A DNA stretch of 47,204 nt from JAKLIN01 sp964544395 (lineage in GTDB: Archaea > Nanobdellota > Nanobdellia > Pacearchaeales > GW2011-AR1): the NCBI GenBank assembly GCA_964544395.1, contig CAZJAO010000004.1, forward strand, positions 1 through 47,204, in the 5' to 3' direction. Below the pieces are notes generated by a model. The model had not been told where the DNA came from and ran no database searches. It was given only the letters and a program-made list of their open reading frames with translations. The position numbers and the translations under genes are program-made. Positions 38,333 through 45,948 of this stretch are shown here, one piece after another (positions within the stretch are counted from its first letter, which is position 1; the number at the start of each line of letters is the position of its first letter).

Positions 38333-38438
38333 ATCTTTGAATAAATTTATAATGAGCATCAGAAGTTTTAATCTTGCAGGAAGTGCATTCTTCTTTTAGT
38401 GTATAAGATCTGCAGGATTTACATTTTTTCAATTTCAT
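38310..38438 (-). CDS. nop10: H/ACA RNP protein Nop10
   Basis: This 42-residue protein starts MKLKKCKSCRSYTLKEEC, then CTSCKIKTSDAHYKF. The CxxC...CxxC pattern and TLKEEC are the Nop10 core; this protein helps guide RNA-directed pseudouridylation with Cbf5. The start ATG overlaps the stop of aIF2alpha (ATGA), a classical archaeal gene pair. The normal Nop10 has a HPPRFSPxD segment after the zinc-ribbon part; here DAHYKF is followed by IQRSKSKSPV, so the C-terminal segment is changed and shortened. It overlaps the 3' end of EndoQ. The second zinc pair has only CxxC. Confidence 0.82.
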   Translation of the reverse strand: MKLKKCKSCRSYTLKEECTSCKIKTSDAHYKFIQRSKSKSPV

Positions 38439-39139
38439 TTTTCTATAATATCAAATTCCATTCCCTGTTTTTTTGCATATTTTTCTATTTCAGAAATTAT
38501 TGCCTTCAGAATATTATCTGCATTTTTAATGTCTTTTGATTCTGTTTTTATTGAATAATGGCCTGCAGAGATATATTTAACTTCAGCATTTGATATTTTT
38601 CCTAAGACTTCTCTTATCAAATCTGCTCCATTTGGTTTAAGAGACTTAAGCAATACCTCTCTCTTGACATTGTAATTCTTTTCTTTTTGAACTCCTATAA
38701 TATCCAAAATCTTTTTGGCATTTTCTTTTCCGGCAATTTCTTCCAACCTCTTTGAATCTTTTTTTGCTTCTTCCAAGAAATCAGATAATCGTTCTTTAGT
38801 TGTAATAATCTTAATAATCTCTTCGGTTTTATCCCCCAATATGCTTTTCAGAATGCTGATATAACTTCTTTCTGCTTTGTATTGTTCAAGAACTTCTTTC
38901 TGTTCTTTTTGAGTAACTCTTCGCAAAGACAAATCAATTCTATTCCCAGAAACTCTCAAAATTTTGCATACAATTTTCTTTTTTGGAACGACGTAATCCC
39001 TTAGATTTCTTATTCTCCCCGGAGCGATTTCACTTGTCATAATGCTTCCCTCGCCATTTCCTTCTATGCTTACAAATACATTTGTTCCTTCTATTCTTTC
39101 AACAGTGCATAAGACAATGTCCCCTTCTTCAAATTCCAT
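38435..39139 (-). CDS. Translation initiation factor aIF2alpha
   Basis: This 234-residue protein has an S1 domain (EEGDIVLCTVERIEGTNVFVSI ... RNLRDYVVPKKKIVCKILRV ... IDLSLRRV), a helical domain (about 85-165), and a C-terminal alpha/beta domain. It forms aIF2 with beta and gamma to deliver initiator tRNA. Length is near the usual 265. It overlaps Nop10 by 4 nt and follows GAN by 37 bp in the minus-strand operon S15-GAN-aIF2alpha-Nop10. Confidence 0.94.
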   Translation of the reverse strand: MEFEEGDIVLCTVERIEGTNVFVSIEGNGEGSIMTSEIAPGRIRNLRDYVVPKKKIVCKILRVSGNRIDLSLRRVTQKEQKEVLEQYKAERSYISILKSILGDKTEEIIKIITTKERLSDFLEEAKKDSKRLEEIAGKENAKKILDIIGVQKEKNYNVKREVLLKSLKPNGADLIREVLGKISNAEVKYISAGHYSIKTESKDIKNADNILKAIISEIEKYAKKQGMEFDIIEK

Positions 39140-39176
39140 AATTTAGAAACAGACATGCGAGTTTTAAAGGTTTCTT

Positions 39177-40517
39177 CTATATCTTTACCAATTCAATTTC
39201 TAGGTCTTTCTTTAACTTATCAATAAACTCCTGTTCTTTAGAAATAGGAAAAGTGCATCCTGCAGCATATTTGTGCCCTCCAAATTCTCCCCCCACTTCT
39301 GATGTGGCTCTCTCCAAAATTTCCCTTACACTTCTTCCTCCACCGACTGTTCTTGCAGAAACTTTTATTTGATTGTTATCTGCATAGGATAAGGCGACTA
39401 TAACTGTTCCCGGTTCGTAGAGCGATGATTTTGAGAGGATTGTTGCAATCACACTAATCAAAACATCATTAATCTGTGATTTTGCATTTAAGATTAGATA
39501 TCCGTTTCCTTTTATCTGCTCTATGCTTCCAACAGAATTTAATCCGCTGATTATCATCTGCTTATATTTTGCATACAACTTTTCAACTTGTTTTTTGGCC
39601 TTGGAATTTTCGAGGCAGTATAATATCGAAACGTATGGCTCACCTAATCTACTGCAAGCATTTATTTTTGCGCTCATTTCCCGCGCGTCTTCCAGCTGAT
39701 TAAAATGCTTTACCAAAAAAATATTTCCAATTAAATTTTCATTATTTCTTTCCAAACGCCTAAGAAGGACTGCAGTAACCATCTTAGTCATCTCTTCTTC
39801 ATTTAATTCAATAAGACTTTTGTATTGTCCATTCTGCCTTTCAAATCCAATTTCTTTCAACAATTGGAATACTCCCTCCCTATTTCCGGTTACTGACGGA
39901 ATATAAGGCTCTGAACTAAATTCAAGCACGTTGTTCAGTGGGCGAGTGGAAGGATAAAGAAGCAAACCTTTCTTAATTACAATATCTGCATCTTTAGTTA
40001 TCTCATTATTGGAAATGTCAATATGCGGAACAGAGTCCCCAATCATTCCGATAATAGCTAATGAGCTCAAATCTTTATTTTGAGCGTCTATTCTTTTAGC
40101 AAAGAGGTAGCATAAGCCTGAACTGCTGATTTCCTCTTTTTTTTCATGCAGCTGAGAATTTACAATGGAAATATTTTCGGGAACTTTTTGGGTAATTTCA
40201 TGATGGTCAATTATGAAGATTTCCTGATTAAGATTCTTTAAATATTCTAATGAGTTTGAACTTAAATCAAGAAAGAAAAGAATTCTATTTACTGGAAGCT
40301 TAGATATAATTTCTGGAGAAAGAGATTTAACAATCAATGTATTGAATTTTCTATCCAATCTCTTTAGGCATTTTATTATAATTGATGCAGCAGTTATCCC
40401 ATCCGTGTCAAAATGACTTATTATCTGGACTTCTTTTTCTTTTGGAGTTTTCAAAAATTTTTCTGCAAGTTGCACAATACTGTCGCTCAAACTGTTAGTT
40501 AATAATTCATTTATCAT
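39177..40517 (-). CDS. RecJ-like DHH phosphoesterase (GAN, GINS-associated nuclease)
   Basis: This 446-residue enzyme has DHH motif I ISHFDTDG (33-40), the DHH motif itself (104-106 in IIDHHE), and a C-terminal DHHA1 domain with GGGRSVREIL and GGEFGGHKYAAGC. Motifs are intact, so nuclease activity is expected. Archaeal GAN associates with the GINS part of the replisome. The pair S15-recJ is a common archaeal gene order and supports the call. It lies 22 bp downstream of S15. Confidence 0.93.
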   Translation of the reverse strand: MINELLTNSLSDSIVQLAEKFLKTPKEKEVQIISHFDTDGITAASIIIKCLKRLDRKFNTLIVKSLSPEIISKLPVNRILFFLDLSSNSLEYLKNLNQEIFIIDHHEITQKVPENISIVNSQLHEKKEEISSSGLCYLFAKRIDAQNKDLSSLAIIGMIGDSVPHIDISNNEITKDADIVIKKGLLLYPSTRPLNNVLEFSSEPYIPSVTGNREGVFQLLKEIGFERQNGQYKSLIELNEEEMTKMVTAVLLRRLERNNENLIGNIFLVKHFNQLEDAREMSAKINACSRLGEPYVSILYCLENSKAKKQVEKLYAKYKQMIISGLNSVGSIEQIKGNGYLILNAKSQINDVLISVIATILSKSSLYEPGTVIVALSYADNNQIKVSARTVGGGRSVREILERATSEVGGEFGGHKYAAGCTFPISKEQEFIDKLKKDLEIELVKI

Positions 40518-40539
40518 TCTGACCTCTTTATCAATAAGC

Positions 40540-40914
40540 TCACTTATTCAGTCCAAAATATCCCTTGAGCTTTCTGAAATTACCATAAATTTTTTCCCTA
40601 TCTTTCTTTGCTTTTTTATCCTGCTTGTTCGTTTGAAAATGCTTGTCTAAGTTGTCTAATTTTGTCTGAATATTCTTTAAATCAGGACTTGAATATAAGC
40701 CATGTTTTCTTAATATCTTAGAAATTTTTATACTGTGCTCTGAAGGATGAATTCCTTTTTTCCTTAATGCTTCGCCAATTTTCTCCGAGGTCAAGCCTTC
40801 TTTTGCCAATTCTACTACTTTCTTTTCATATTCTTCTGCAGTAAGCTTTTTAACAGATTCTTTTTTCTCTGTTTCTTCTGTTTTATTCTCTGCTTCTTTT
40901 GACTTTTTTGGCAT
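40540..40914 (-). CDS. Ribosomal protein S15 (uS15), short form
   Basis: The core VVELAKEGLTSEKIGEALRK then KISKILRKHGLYSS then KLDNLDKHFQTNKQDKKAKK matches archaeal S15. The ATG at 40914 (MPKKSKEAEN) is preferred over TTG 40929. It has 124 residues against about 150, with a Lys/Glu-rich N terminus in place of the usual M-x-R-M-H-x-R segment and no terminal KLP..W..E region. It precedes GAN and aIF2alpha in a conserved operon. The truncated ends are likely lineage reduction. Confidence 0.85.
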   Translation of the reverse strand: MPKKSKEAENKTEETEKKESVKKLTAEEYEKKVVELAKEGLTSEKIGEALRKKGIHPSEHSIKISKILRKHGLYSSPDLKNIQTKLDNLDKHFQTNKQDKKAKKDREKIYGNFRKLKGYFGLNK

Positions 40915-40994
40915 CTTAGTATGTTGCAAAATCGTTTTTTAAACCTTGCTATGAATTTGTAAAGATATTTAAATTTAATTTTGATAATTCAATA

Positions 40995-41795
40995 ATGGGC
41001 AAGGTTATAGGAATCTTGAGTCTAAAAGGAGGCGTTGGTAAGACTTCAGTAGTGCTTTCTTTAGGTTCGGCTATTGCAGATTTAGGAAGAAGAGTTTTGT
41101 TGATAGACGGAAACTTTTCTGCCCCAAATTTAGGGGTCAGTCTCAATATAATTGAACCGGAAGTAACAATCCATCATGTTTTAAACAGCGACCAGAATAT
41201 TGAAGATGCGATAATGCCGATGGACGAATTTAATTTCGATTTAATTCCCGCATCTATTTTTTTCAGGAGCAAATTAAATCTCTTCAAATTTAAAGACAAA
41301 ATAAAATTGCTGAAAGATAGATATGATGTCGTACTTGTTGACTCATCTCCTGCCTTGAATGATGAGACTCTAGCCGTGATGCTGGCTTCTGATGAACTTA
41401 TTATTGTAACGACTCCTGATTATCCGACTCTTACTATGACTGTTAAAGCAATAAAAGATGCAAAAACAAGAGGAATGAAAATAGATGGTTTGATTTTAAA
41501 CAAGGTTTACAACAAGCCCTTTGAATTATCTCTTGATGATATTGAGAAAACTGCAGAAGTTCCTATTTTAGCAGTCATACCCGATGACATCAATGTCGTG
41601 AAATCTGTTTCCAAATTTACACCCGCTTTTGCTTATGACCCAAAGTCGAAGGGAAGCAAGGAATATAGAAAACTTGCAGGCGTGATAATTGGGGAAAAGT
41701 ACACGCCAACATTCTTTGAACGCTTTCTCAAAATTGTCCCAAAAAGACAGGATGTAAACCGGGAACTATTTTACGAAAGTGTTTTCAAAGATTAG
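40995..41795 (+). CDS. MinD/ParA-family ATPase
   Basis: This 266-residue protein has the deviant Walker A SLKGGVGKTS (9-18) with the signature Lys in KGGVGKT, a switch I LIDGNFSAPNLG, and a switch II DVVLVDSSPALND. A C-terminal tail of about 45 residues (YTPTFFERFLKIVPKR) may be an amphipathic membrane-binding end. MinD/ParA proteins place cellular structures or plasmids; in archaea they often organise chemoreceptors, archaella or division proteins. The target is unknown here, but an appendage locus exists in the window. TATA-like ATATTTAAATT lies about 29 nt upstream. Confidence 0.9.
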   Translation: MGKVIGILSLKGGVGKTSVVLSLGSAIADLGRRVLLIDGNFSAPNLGVSLNIIEPEVTIHHVLNSDQNIEDAIMPMDEFNFDLIPASIFFRSKLNLFKFKDKIKLLKDRYDVVLVDSSPALNDETLAVMLASDELIIVTTPDYPTLTMTVKAIKDAKTRGMKIDGLILNKVYNKPFELSLDDIEKTAEVPILAVIPDDINVVKSVSKFTPAFAYDPKSKGSKEYRKLAGVIIGEKYTPTFFERFLKIVPKRQDVNRELFYESVFKD

Positions 41796-41807
41796 ATAAT
41801 AGGAATT

Positions 41808-41817
41808 CTTATAAATA
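41808..41817 (+). promoter_or_regulatory. TATA box of tRNA-Gln
   Basis: CTTATAAATA-like TATA box lies about 26 nt before the tRNA start at 41839. Confidence 0.5.
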
Positions 41818-41838
41818 AACTCTTTTTTGTTTTATTAC

Positions 41839-41968
41839 AGCCCCATAGTACAGCGGTCAAGTATGCAAGCCTTTGAAGCTGAGGAGAACCAAGTTTCTCC
41901 CTATACTAACCTCTCCTTGTGAGAGTCAAAGAAAGCTTGTGACCCAGGTTCGAATCCTGGTGGGGCTA
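41839..41968 (+). tRNA. tRNA-Gln (anticodon TTG) with 57-nt intron at 37/38
   Basis: Exon 1 is 41839-41876 and exon 2 is 41934-41968. A1-U72 closes the acceptor AGCCCCA/TGGGGCT, as in archaeal tRNA-Gln. U8 is present, D-stem is GTAC/GTAT, and the anticodon stem is CAAGC/GCTTG with loop CTTTGAA. The T-stem is CCAGG/CCTGG with TTCGAAT, discriminator A. The intron follows A37, the canonical archaeal site. A helix CTTT (41871-41874) with AAAG (41928-41931) leaves 3-nt bulges GA^A and AA^A, a bulge-helix motif for the splicing endonuclease. Confidence 0.93.
41877..41933 (+). other. Archaeal tRNA intron
   Basis: The 57-nt intron contains two self-pairing hairpins: GGAGAA/TTCTCC (41883-41900) and CTCTC/GAGAG (41911-41925). 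The outer helix normally flanking the 5' bulge is weak (GCT against GTC), so the site is a relaxed bulge-helix-loop rather than a full BHB. Confidence 0.75.
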
Positions 41969-42005
41969 TAGTTAATTTTATAACAAATTATCTCTTGTTT
42001 CTTTT

Positions 42006-42641
42006 ATGAAACTTCTTTTGACTTCTGCAGGAATAACCAATAAAAGTCTTGAGAACGCTTTAAGGAAATTAGTCAAAACGGAAATAAAAATTGCTTTTAT
42101 TCCTACTGCTGCAAATGAAAATGGTGGAGATAAGGATTGGCTTAATGAAAATCTAAATGAATGCAGAAAACTAGGCCATGTTGAAGTAGCCGATATTTCT
42201 TTGGATAAAAAAGAATGGTTGCCGGAGTTGGAGAGAGCAAATGTAATTCTTGTTGGCGGAGGAGATACTGCTTATTTGATGAATTGGATTTTGAAATCTG
42301 GATTAGCTAATGAATTTCCAAGATTACTAAAAAGAAGAGCTTATGTCGGAATTAGTGCCGGAAGTCTTGTACTGAGCAAAGAGATACAGGGGAAGTCTGA
42401 GCGTTTGTATGGAGATGAAACAGAAAATCCGCCGAATGGATTAGGTTATATAAATTTTCAAATCAGGCCTCATTTGAATTCGCCTTATTTCCCAAAAATT
42501 AGAGATAAGAATTTAAGAGAACTTTCAAAAAATTTGGTTGGAGATTTGTATGCCCTAGATGATAACTCCGGAGTATTATATGACGATGGGAAAATAGAAG
42601 TTATCTCTGAAGGTCATTGGATAAAATATTCTAAATTATGA
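42006..42641 (+). CDS. S51 peptidase (dipeptidase E/cyanophycinase-like)
   Basis: This 211-residue enzyme resembles PepE: AFIPTAANENGGDKD, ANVILVGGGDTAYLM, and the nucleophile elbow GISAGSLV with Ser, followed by YINFQIRPHLNSP giving the catalytic His. It hydrolyses Asp-containing dipeptides or related peptides. It begins 37 nt after the tRNA and its last few bases overlap the remnant 3' tail of Bud32. The substrate is inferred from family. Confidence 0.88.
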   Translation: MKLLLTSAGITNKSLENALRKLVKTEIKIAFIPTAANENGGDKDWLNENLNECRKLGHVEVADISLDKKEWLPELERANVILVGGGDTAYLMNWILKSGLANEFPRLLKRRAYVGISAGSLVLSKEIQGKSERLYGDETENPPNGLGYINFQIRPHLNSPYFPKIRDKNLRELSKNLVGDLYALDDNSGVLYDDGKIEVISEGHWIKYSKL

Positions 42642-42725
42642 GCCCTGCTTGTATCTTCCTCTTTTCTATACTATATTGAATCTTTCCAAAATTCTATTGG
42701 CATCTTTGTAATTCTTCGAATAGCC
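42636..42725 (-). pseudogene. Decayed C-terminal tail of Bud32
   Basis: Reading on past the Bud32 stop in frame gives GYSKNYKDANRILERFNIV, then TAG (42668-42666), then KRGRYKQGS and TAA. This is the usual C-terminal Bud32 motif (GY then helix then KRGRY). It is separated from the main frame by TAA and split by TAG, so at least two stop codons sit in a recognisable coding tail. Confidence 0.75.
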
Positions 42726-43265
42726 TTATTTTACAGAATTAAACATTGTTTCTCCTTTGTTTGCGAATCCTGCTTCAAATGCTTCTCGAATAAGATGCAA
42801 ATCAACTGCTTTATCTTCAACTTTTGGACTTATGAAGCCCAAACCGAAGTCTATGAAATAAATATCTTCCAAATTATTTTCATCAACATGCAGAATCATG
42901 TTTGAGGTAGTCAAATCACCATGTATAATATTTGCTTCATGAAGTTTTGCAATGTTCTCCCCGATTTTCTCACATATTTCTTTTTGTTTTTTTGAAGAAA
43001 ATTTATCAAGATTGCCGGAAAGTCTTTTTCCTTCAATTGCCTGCATGATTATTTCTTTCTTGTTTTCGTTAACTTTCAGAACCTGCGGGACAGAAATTAC
43101 TTTTGAAGCCCGCTCAAGAAGCTTGGCTTCATTTCGTGTGCGAAGTTTTCTTATCTTTTCATCAAGCTCTTTTAATCGGTATGACTTCTCGATTCTCTTT
43201 TTTGTTACTTCTTTGCCTTGCTGAGTTATTATTGCCTCTGCGCCCTGACTAAGAATTTCTGACAT
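42726..43265 (-). CDS. bud32: Bud32 kinase (KEOPS), C-terminally truncated by in-frame stop
   Basis: This 179-residue protein is the KEOPS kinase/ATPase needed for t6A tRNA modification. It has the glycine-loop-like start GAEAIIT, a K-R-I-E-K-S-Y-R pattern, VPQVLKVN, MQAIEGKRL, the catalytic IIHGDLTTSNMIL and YFIDFGLGF. The protein stops at MFNSVK (TAA 42728-42726), while the same frame continues with a readable tail (GYSKN..., then KRGRY) interrupted by TAA and TAG. The C-terminal tail of Bud32 is thought to be important for its function. Start at 43265 is 2 nt after VKOR. No kae1 is in the window. Confidence 0.88.
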   Translation of the reverse strand: MSEILSQGAEAIITQQGKEVTKKRIEKSYRLKELDEKIRKLRTRNEAKLLERASKVISVPQVLKVNENKKEIIMQAIEGKRLSGNLDKFSSKKQKEICEKIGENIAKLHEANIIHGDLTTSNMILHVDENNLEDIYFIDFGLGFISPKVEDKAVDLHLIREAFEAGFANKGETMFNSVK

Positions 43266-43267
43266 TA

Positions 43268-43717
43268 TTACTTCAATACAATTTTATTTTTTTCTATTTC
43301 AATCTCTCTTCTTTTCCATGGAACATTCATGACGATGAAAGATACGACCATTCCGAAATCAACTACAAGACAATATTTGCAGAAAGCATGAAGAACAAAT
43401 TTTTGCAAATAAAGGAAATAGAATGAAATCATCGCTCCAAAAAATACTCCCAGATTGATTATTGATTTTTTATGTTTATGAGGCTTTCTGATATGAGAAT
43501 AAACCATAAGAGACATTAAGCTGAATATTATAATTCCAAAATAACTGTTTTCTATTCCAAAGGTTTTGGCATAAACTGATGTTTGAACTGTATTGCAACC
43601 TTCAAGCTGTGTGCAAATAAGTGGCAGGGGGATAACTGAGAGAAGAATCGAGCATATTAATGCAATTATGAAAATAGTAAGAAGTATTCTATATTTTAGG
43701 TCCCGTATAATCTTCAT
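43268..43717 (-). CDS. VKOR family thiol oxidoreductase
   Basis: This 149-residue membrane protein has about four helices, a first Cys pair C35 and C41 (ICTQLEGCNTVQTS), the family NSYFG element (57-61) and the quinone-reducing CKYC at 113-116. VKOR proteins re-oxidise disulfide-forming thioredoxin-like partners with a quinone. No fused thioredoxin domain is present; the partner would be elsewhere. It is 1 nt after SRP54 and 2 nt before Bud32. The many Cys in pilin ectodomains at 27446-31742 could be its end clients, but that is inference. Confidence 0.9.
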   Translation of the reverse strand: MKIIRDLKYRILLTIFIIALICSILLSVIPLPLICTQLEGCNTVQTSVYAKTFGIENSYFGIIIFSLMSLMVYSHIRKPHKHKKSIINLGVFFGAMISFYFLYLQKFVLHAFCKYCLVVDFGMVVSFIVMNVPWKRREIEIEKNKIVLK

Positions 43718-43718
43718 T

Positions 43719-45080
43719 TTAAATTCTCCTTCCTTTCTTTCCGAATTTCTTCATCATCTTCTGCAATTGCTTTTGATTTATTCCTCCTGAAAAATCTGCA
43801 GACTCTTTTATCATGCTGCTTAAAGCATCATATTGTTTTAACAATGAACGTACATCACTTGTATTTACACCCGCACCTTTGGCAATTCTTGCTATCCTTG
43901 AAGTTTCTTTTCTTATCAATTCAGGATTCTCTCTTTCTTGAAGCGTCATTGATTTTAAAATATGCTCCCATTTTGCAATCTTCTGCTGCTGATTTTCCAT
44001 CATGCCTTCAGGAATTTTTGCATTTGACAATCCTGGAATCATTGATTTTATTTTATCAAAGCCACCAAGGGAATTCATAGACTTAGTCTGTTCAATAATA
44101 TCGCTTAAAGTTAATTTTCCTTCTTCTAATCTTTTCTGAATCTGATTTTGCTTTCCTTCATCCGTTACGGAACGAACTTTCTCAATGAGCGCTTCCAAAT
44201 CTCCCATTCCAAGAAGTCTCGATAAGAAAGATTCGGGATTGAATTCTTCAATATCATTTATCTTTTCTCCTGTTGCTATAAAATAGACGGGGGCTTTTGT
44301 TTCTGCACATGCAGTCAAAGCTCCGCCTCCTTTTGCTGTAGAATCCATTCTTGTGATTATTACTCCTGAGATATTGATTGCTTCCTTGAATTGCGAAGCC
44401 TGCTGCTTGGCTGCCTGCCCTATATCTGCAGGCATTACAAGAATTGTTTCTGTTGGAGCAATTTCTTTGTTTAAAGCTTTTAATTCCTTAATTAATTCAT
44501 CATCCAGCGTATGCCTTCCTGCTGTATCGACAATTATCAAATCGAATTTCTCGAGTTTTTTTTCTTTCTCCAATTTTTTCCAGATTTTTACGGCATTCTT
44601 TTCATCTTTGTCAATAAAATACGATAGATTGTTCTTTTCAGCGAGCTGCTGCAATTGCTCTGATGCTGCTGGACGGTGAACATCTAGTCCAATCAATGCA
44701 ACTTTCTTTCCTCTTTTTGCAAAATAATTTCCAATCTTTGCAGAAGTAGTAGTTTTACCTGCACCATACAATCCTAAAAGCAGAATTCTATTTTCTTTTC
44801 CGAGCGTTAATTGTTTGTATTCTCCAAGCAAGCCGAGAAGTTCATCATGAAGAGCTTTTATGAGGTGCTCTTTTTTATCTATTCCTTTAATCCTTTCATC
44901 AAAAGCGATTTTCTTTAGTTTATCGCTTAATTCTTTAACCAAATGAATATTCACGTCAGCTTCAATCAATGCTCTTTGCAGGTCTCTTAATATAGAGTCT
45001 ACTACATTCTTATCGAGAAAAATTGCATTTGTTATTCTGTTTGTGGCTTTTTTCAATACTTCTCCAAGACGTTCTAGCAT
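43719..45080 (-). CDS. srp54: Signal recognition particle GTPase SRP54 (Ffh)
   Basis: This 453-residue protein has the N domain (1-90), GTPase domain with GLYGAGKT (103-110), DVHRPAASEQL and DTAGRH, and an M domain beginning around residue 320 with the RNA-binding block SRIARIAKGAGV. The start at 45080 (MLERLGEVLKKA) is preferred over the longer frame at 45167, which overlaps PAP2. The family norm is about 450 residues. It targets membrane and secreted proteins such as the pilins and the ice-binding protein. It lies in an operon PAP2-SRP54-VKOR-Bud32. Confidence 0.95.
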   Translation of the reverse strand: MLERLGEVLKKATNRITNAIFLDKNVVDSILRDLQRALIEADVNIHLVKELSDKLKKIAFDERIKGIDKKEHLIKALHDELLGLLGEYKQLTLGKENRILLLGLYGAGKTTTSAKIGNYFAKRGKKVALIGLDVHRPAASEQLQQLAEKNNLSYFIDKDEKNAVKIWKKLEKEKKLEKFDLIIVDTAGRHTLDDELIKELKALNKEIAPTETILVMPADIGQAAKQQASQFKEAINISGVIITRMDSTAKGGGALTACAETKAPVYFIATGEKINDIEEFNPESFLSRLLGMGDLEALIEKVRSVTDEGKQNQIQKRLEEGKLTLSDIIEQTKSMNSLGGFDKIKSMIPGLSNAKIPEGMMENQQQKIAKWEHILKSMTLQERENPELIRKETSRIARIAKGAGVNTSDVRSLLKQYDALSSMIKESADFSGGINQKQLQKMMKKFGKKGRRI

Positions 45081-45118
45081 AAAAATAGAAGCAGAATAAG
45101 GATTATTAAATTTTGGGT

Positions 45119-45712
45119 TTATCTGAGAACAAGGTTTTTCTTGAAATGTTCTTCTGTAATTTTCCAAACTGCAAATGCAATGAAAAGCGCACCAATTAAA
45201 TCAATACTATAATGCCCTCTACTCAAAATCATAGATGCAACTTCTATTATCAAAAGAATCAAGAAATAAATCTTCCAATTTTTGGATTTGTCTTTTAGTG
45301 CAAATAAAAAGAAAAGTAACACTGTTCCGATATGCCCGCTTGGAAACATTCCTCCATTAGGCAGGAAAGCTAAATTCAGACCGGGAATGGGGTGGGGATT
45401 TCCTAGAGGGGTTAAGTAAATGAATGCGGCTCTTAGCAGATTATAAATTCCGATAACGACAGCATAAAAAGGAAAGTTCTTTATTCTCTTTTTAGAGAAC
45501 ATAAAAAACAAAAATGAAACTACTGAAAGGATAAGAATTATATCTGCAAGCCATAGAATATTTATGAAAGGAGTATAGTTAAATAAAAAATCTTGGGCAA
45601 CAGGAAGATTTGGATAAACTTTATACAAATTTATATCAGCAAAAGAGGCCACAGCCATAGAAAAAATAAAGAAAGCAAGTGCAAGGCTAACAATCACCCA
45701 TCTCTTTTTCAT
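45119..45712 (-). CDS. PAP2-superfamily lipid phosphatase-like membrane protein
   Basis: This 197-residue protein has about six helices and the PAP2-type active-site motifs MFPSGHIGTVLL and SRGHYSIDLIGA. The HYSID block is close to the HYTxD of sphingomyelin-synthase-like PAP2 enzymes. The first motif of classical PAP2 (KxxxxxxRP) is not obvious, so it probably belongs to the PAP2-C (SMS-like) group that acts on phospholipid heads. It precedes SRP54 by 38 nt. The substrate is unknown. Confidence 0.82.
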   Translation of the reverse strand: MKKRWVIVSLALAFFIFSMAVASFADINLYKVYPNLPVAQDFLFNYTPFINILWLADIILILSVVSFLFFMFSKKRIKNFPFYAVVIGIYNLLRAAFIYLTPLGNPHPIPGLNLAFLPNGGMFPSGHIGTVLLFFLFALKDKSKNWKIYFLILLIIEVASMILSRGHYSIDLIGALFIAFAVWKITEEHFKKNLVLR

Positions 45713-45919
45713 ATCTTCTCTACAATTTGAAACTTTAAAAATTATAGGCCTGAACTTAGATAAATTATTATTCTTTAATCAATAAAATAAATTTTATTTT
45801 AGTGCCCCTAAAAAATAATACAACCATTCTTTTCAGATTTTTATTTTCAAGATTATTTTTTATTTTTATTAATATCGTCGGAAAAAAGAATAATTGAATC
45901 TTCTCAAATTATCCAAAGA

Positions 45920-45930
45920 TTTATAAATAT
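45920..45930 (+). promoter_or_regulatory. TATA box for the ice-binding-type protein gene
   Basis: TTTATAAATAT about 26 nt before ATG 45949. The rest of the 45713-45948 spacer is A/T-rich with no frame of note. Confidence 0.5.
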
Positions 45931-45948
45931 AAACTTTCTATTTATGAA

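Noticed and set aside
42666..42668. Pyrrolysine at the Bud32 TAG codon
   Set aside because: The frame is already stopped by TAA at 42728-42726, which pyrrolysine does not decode; no pyl genes are seen.
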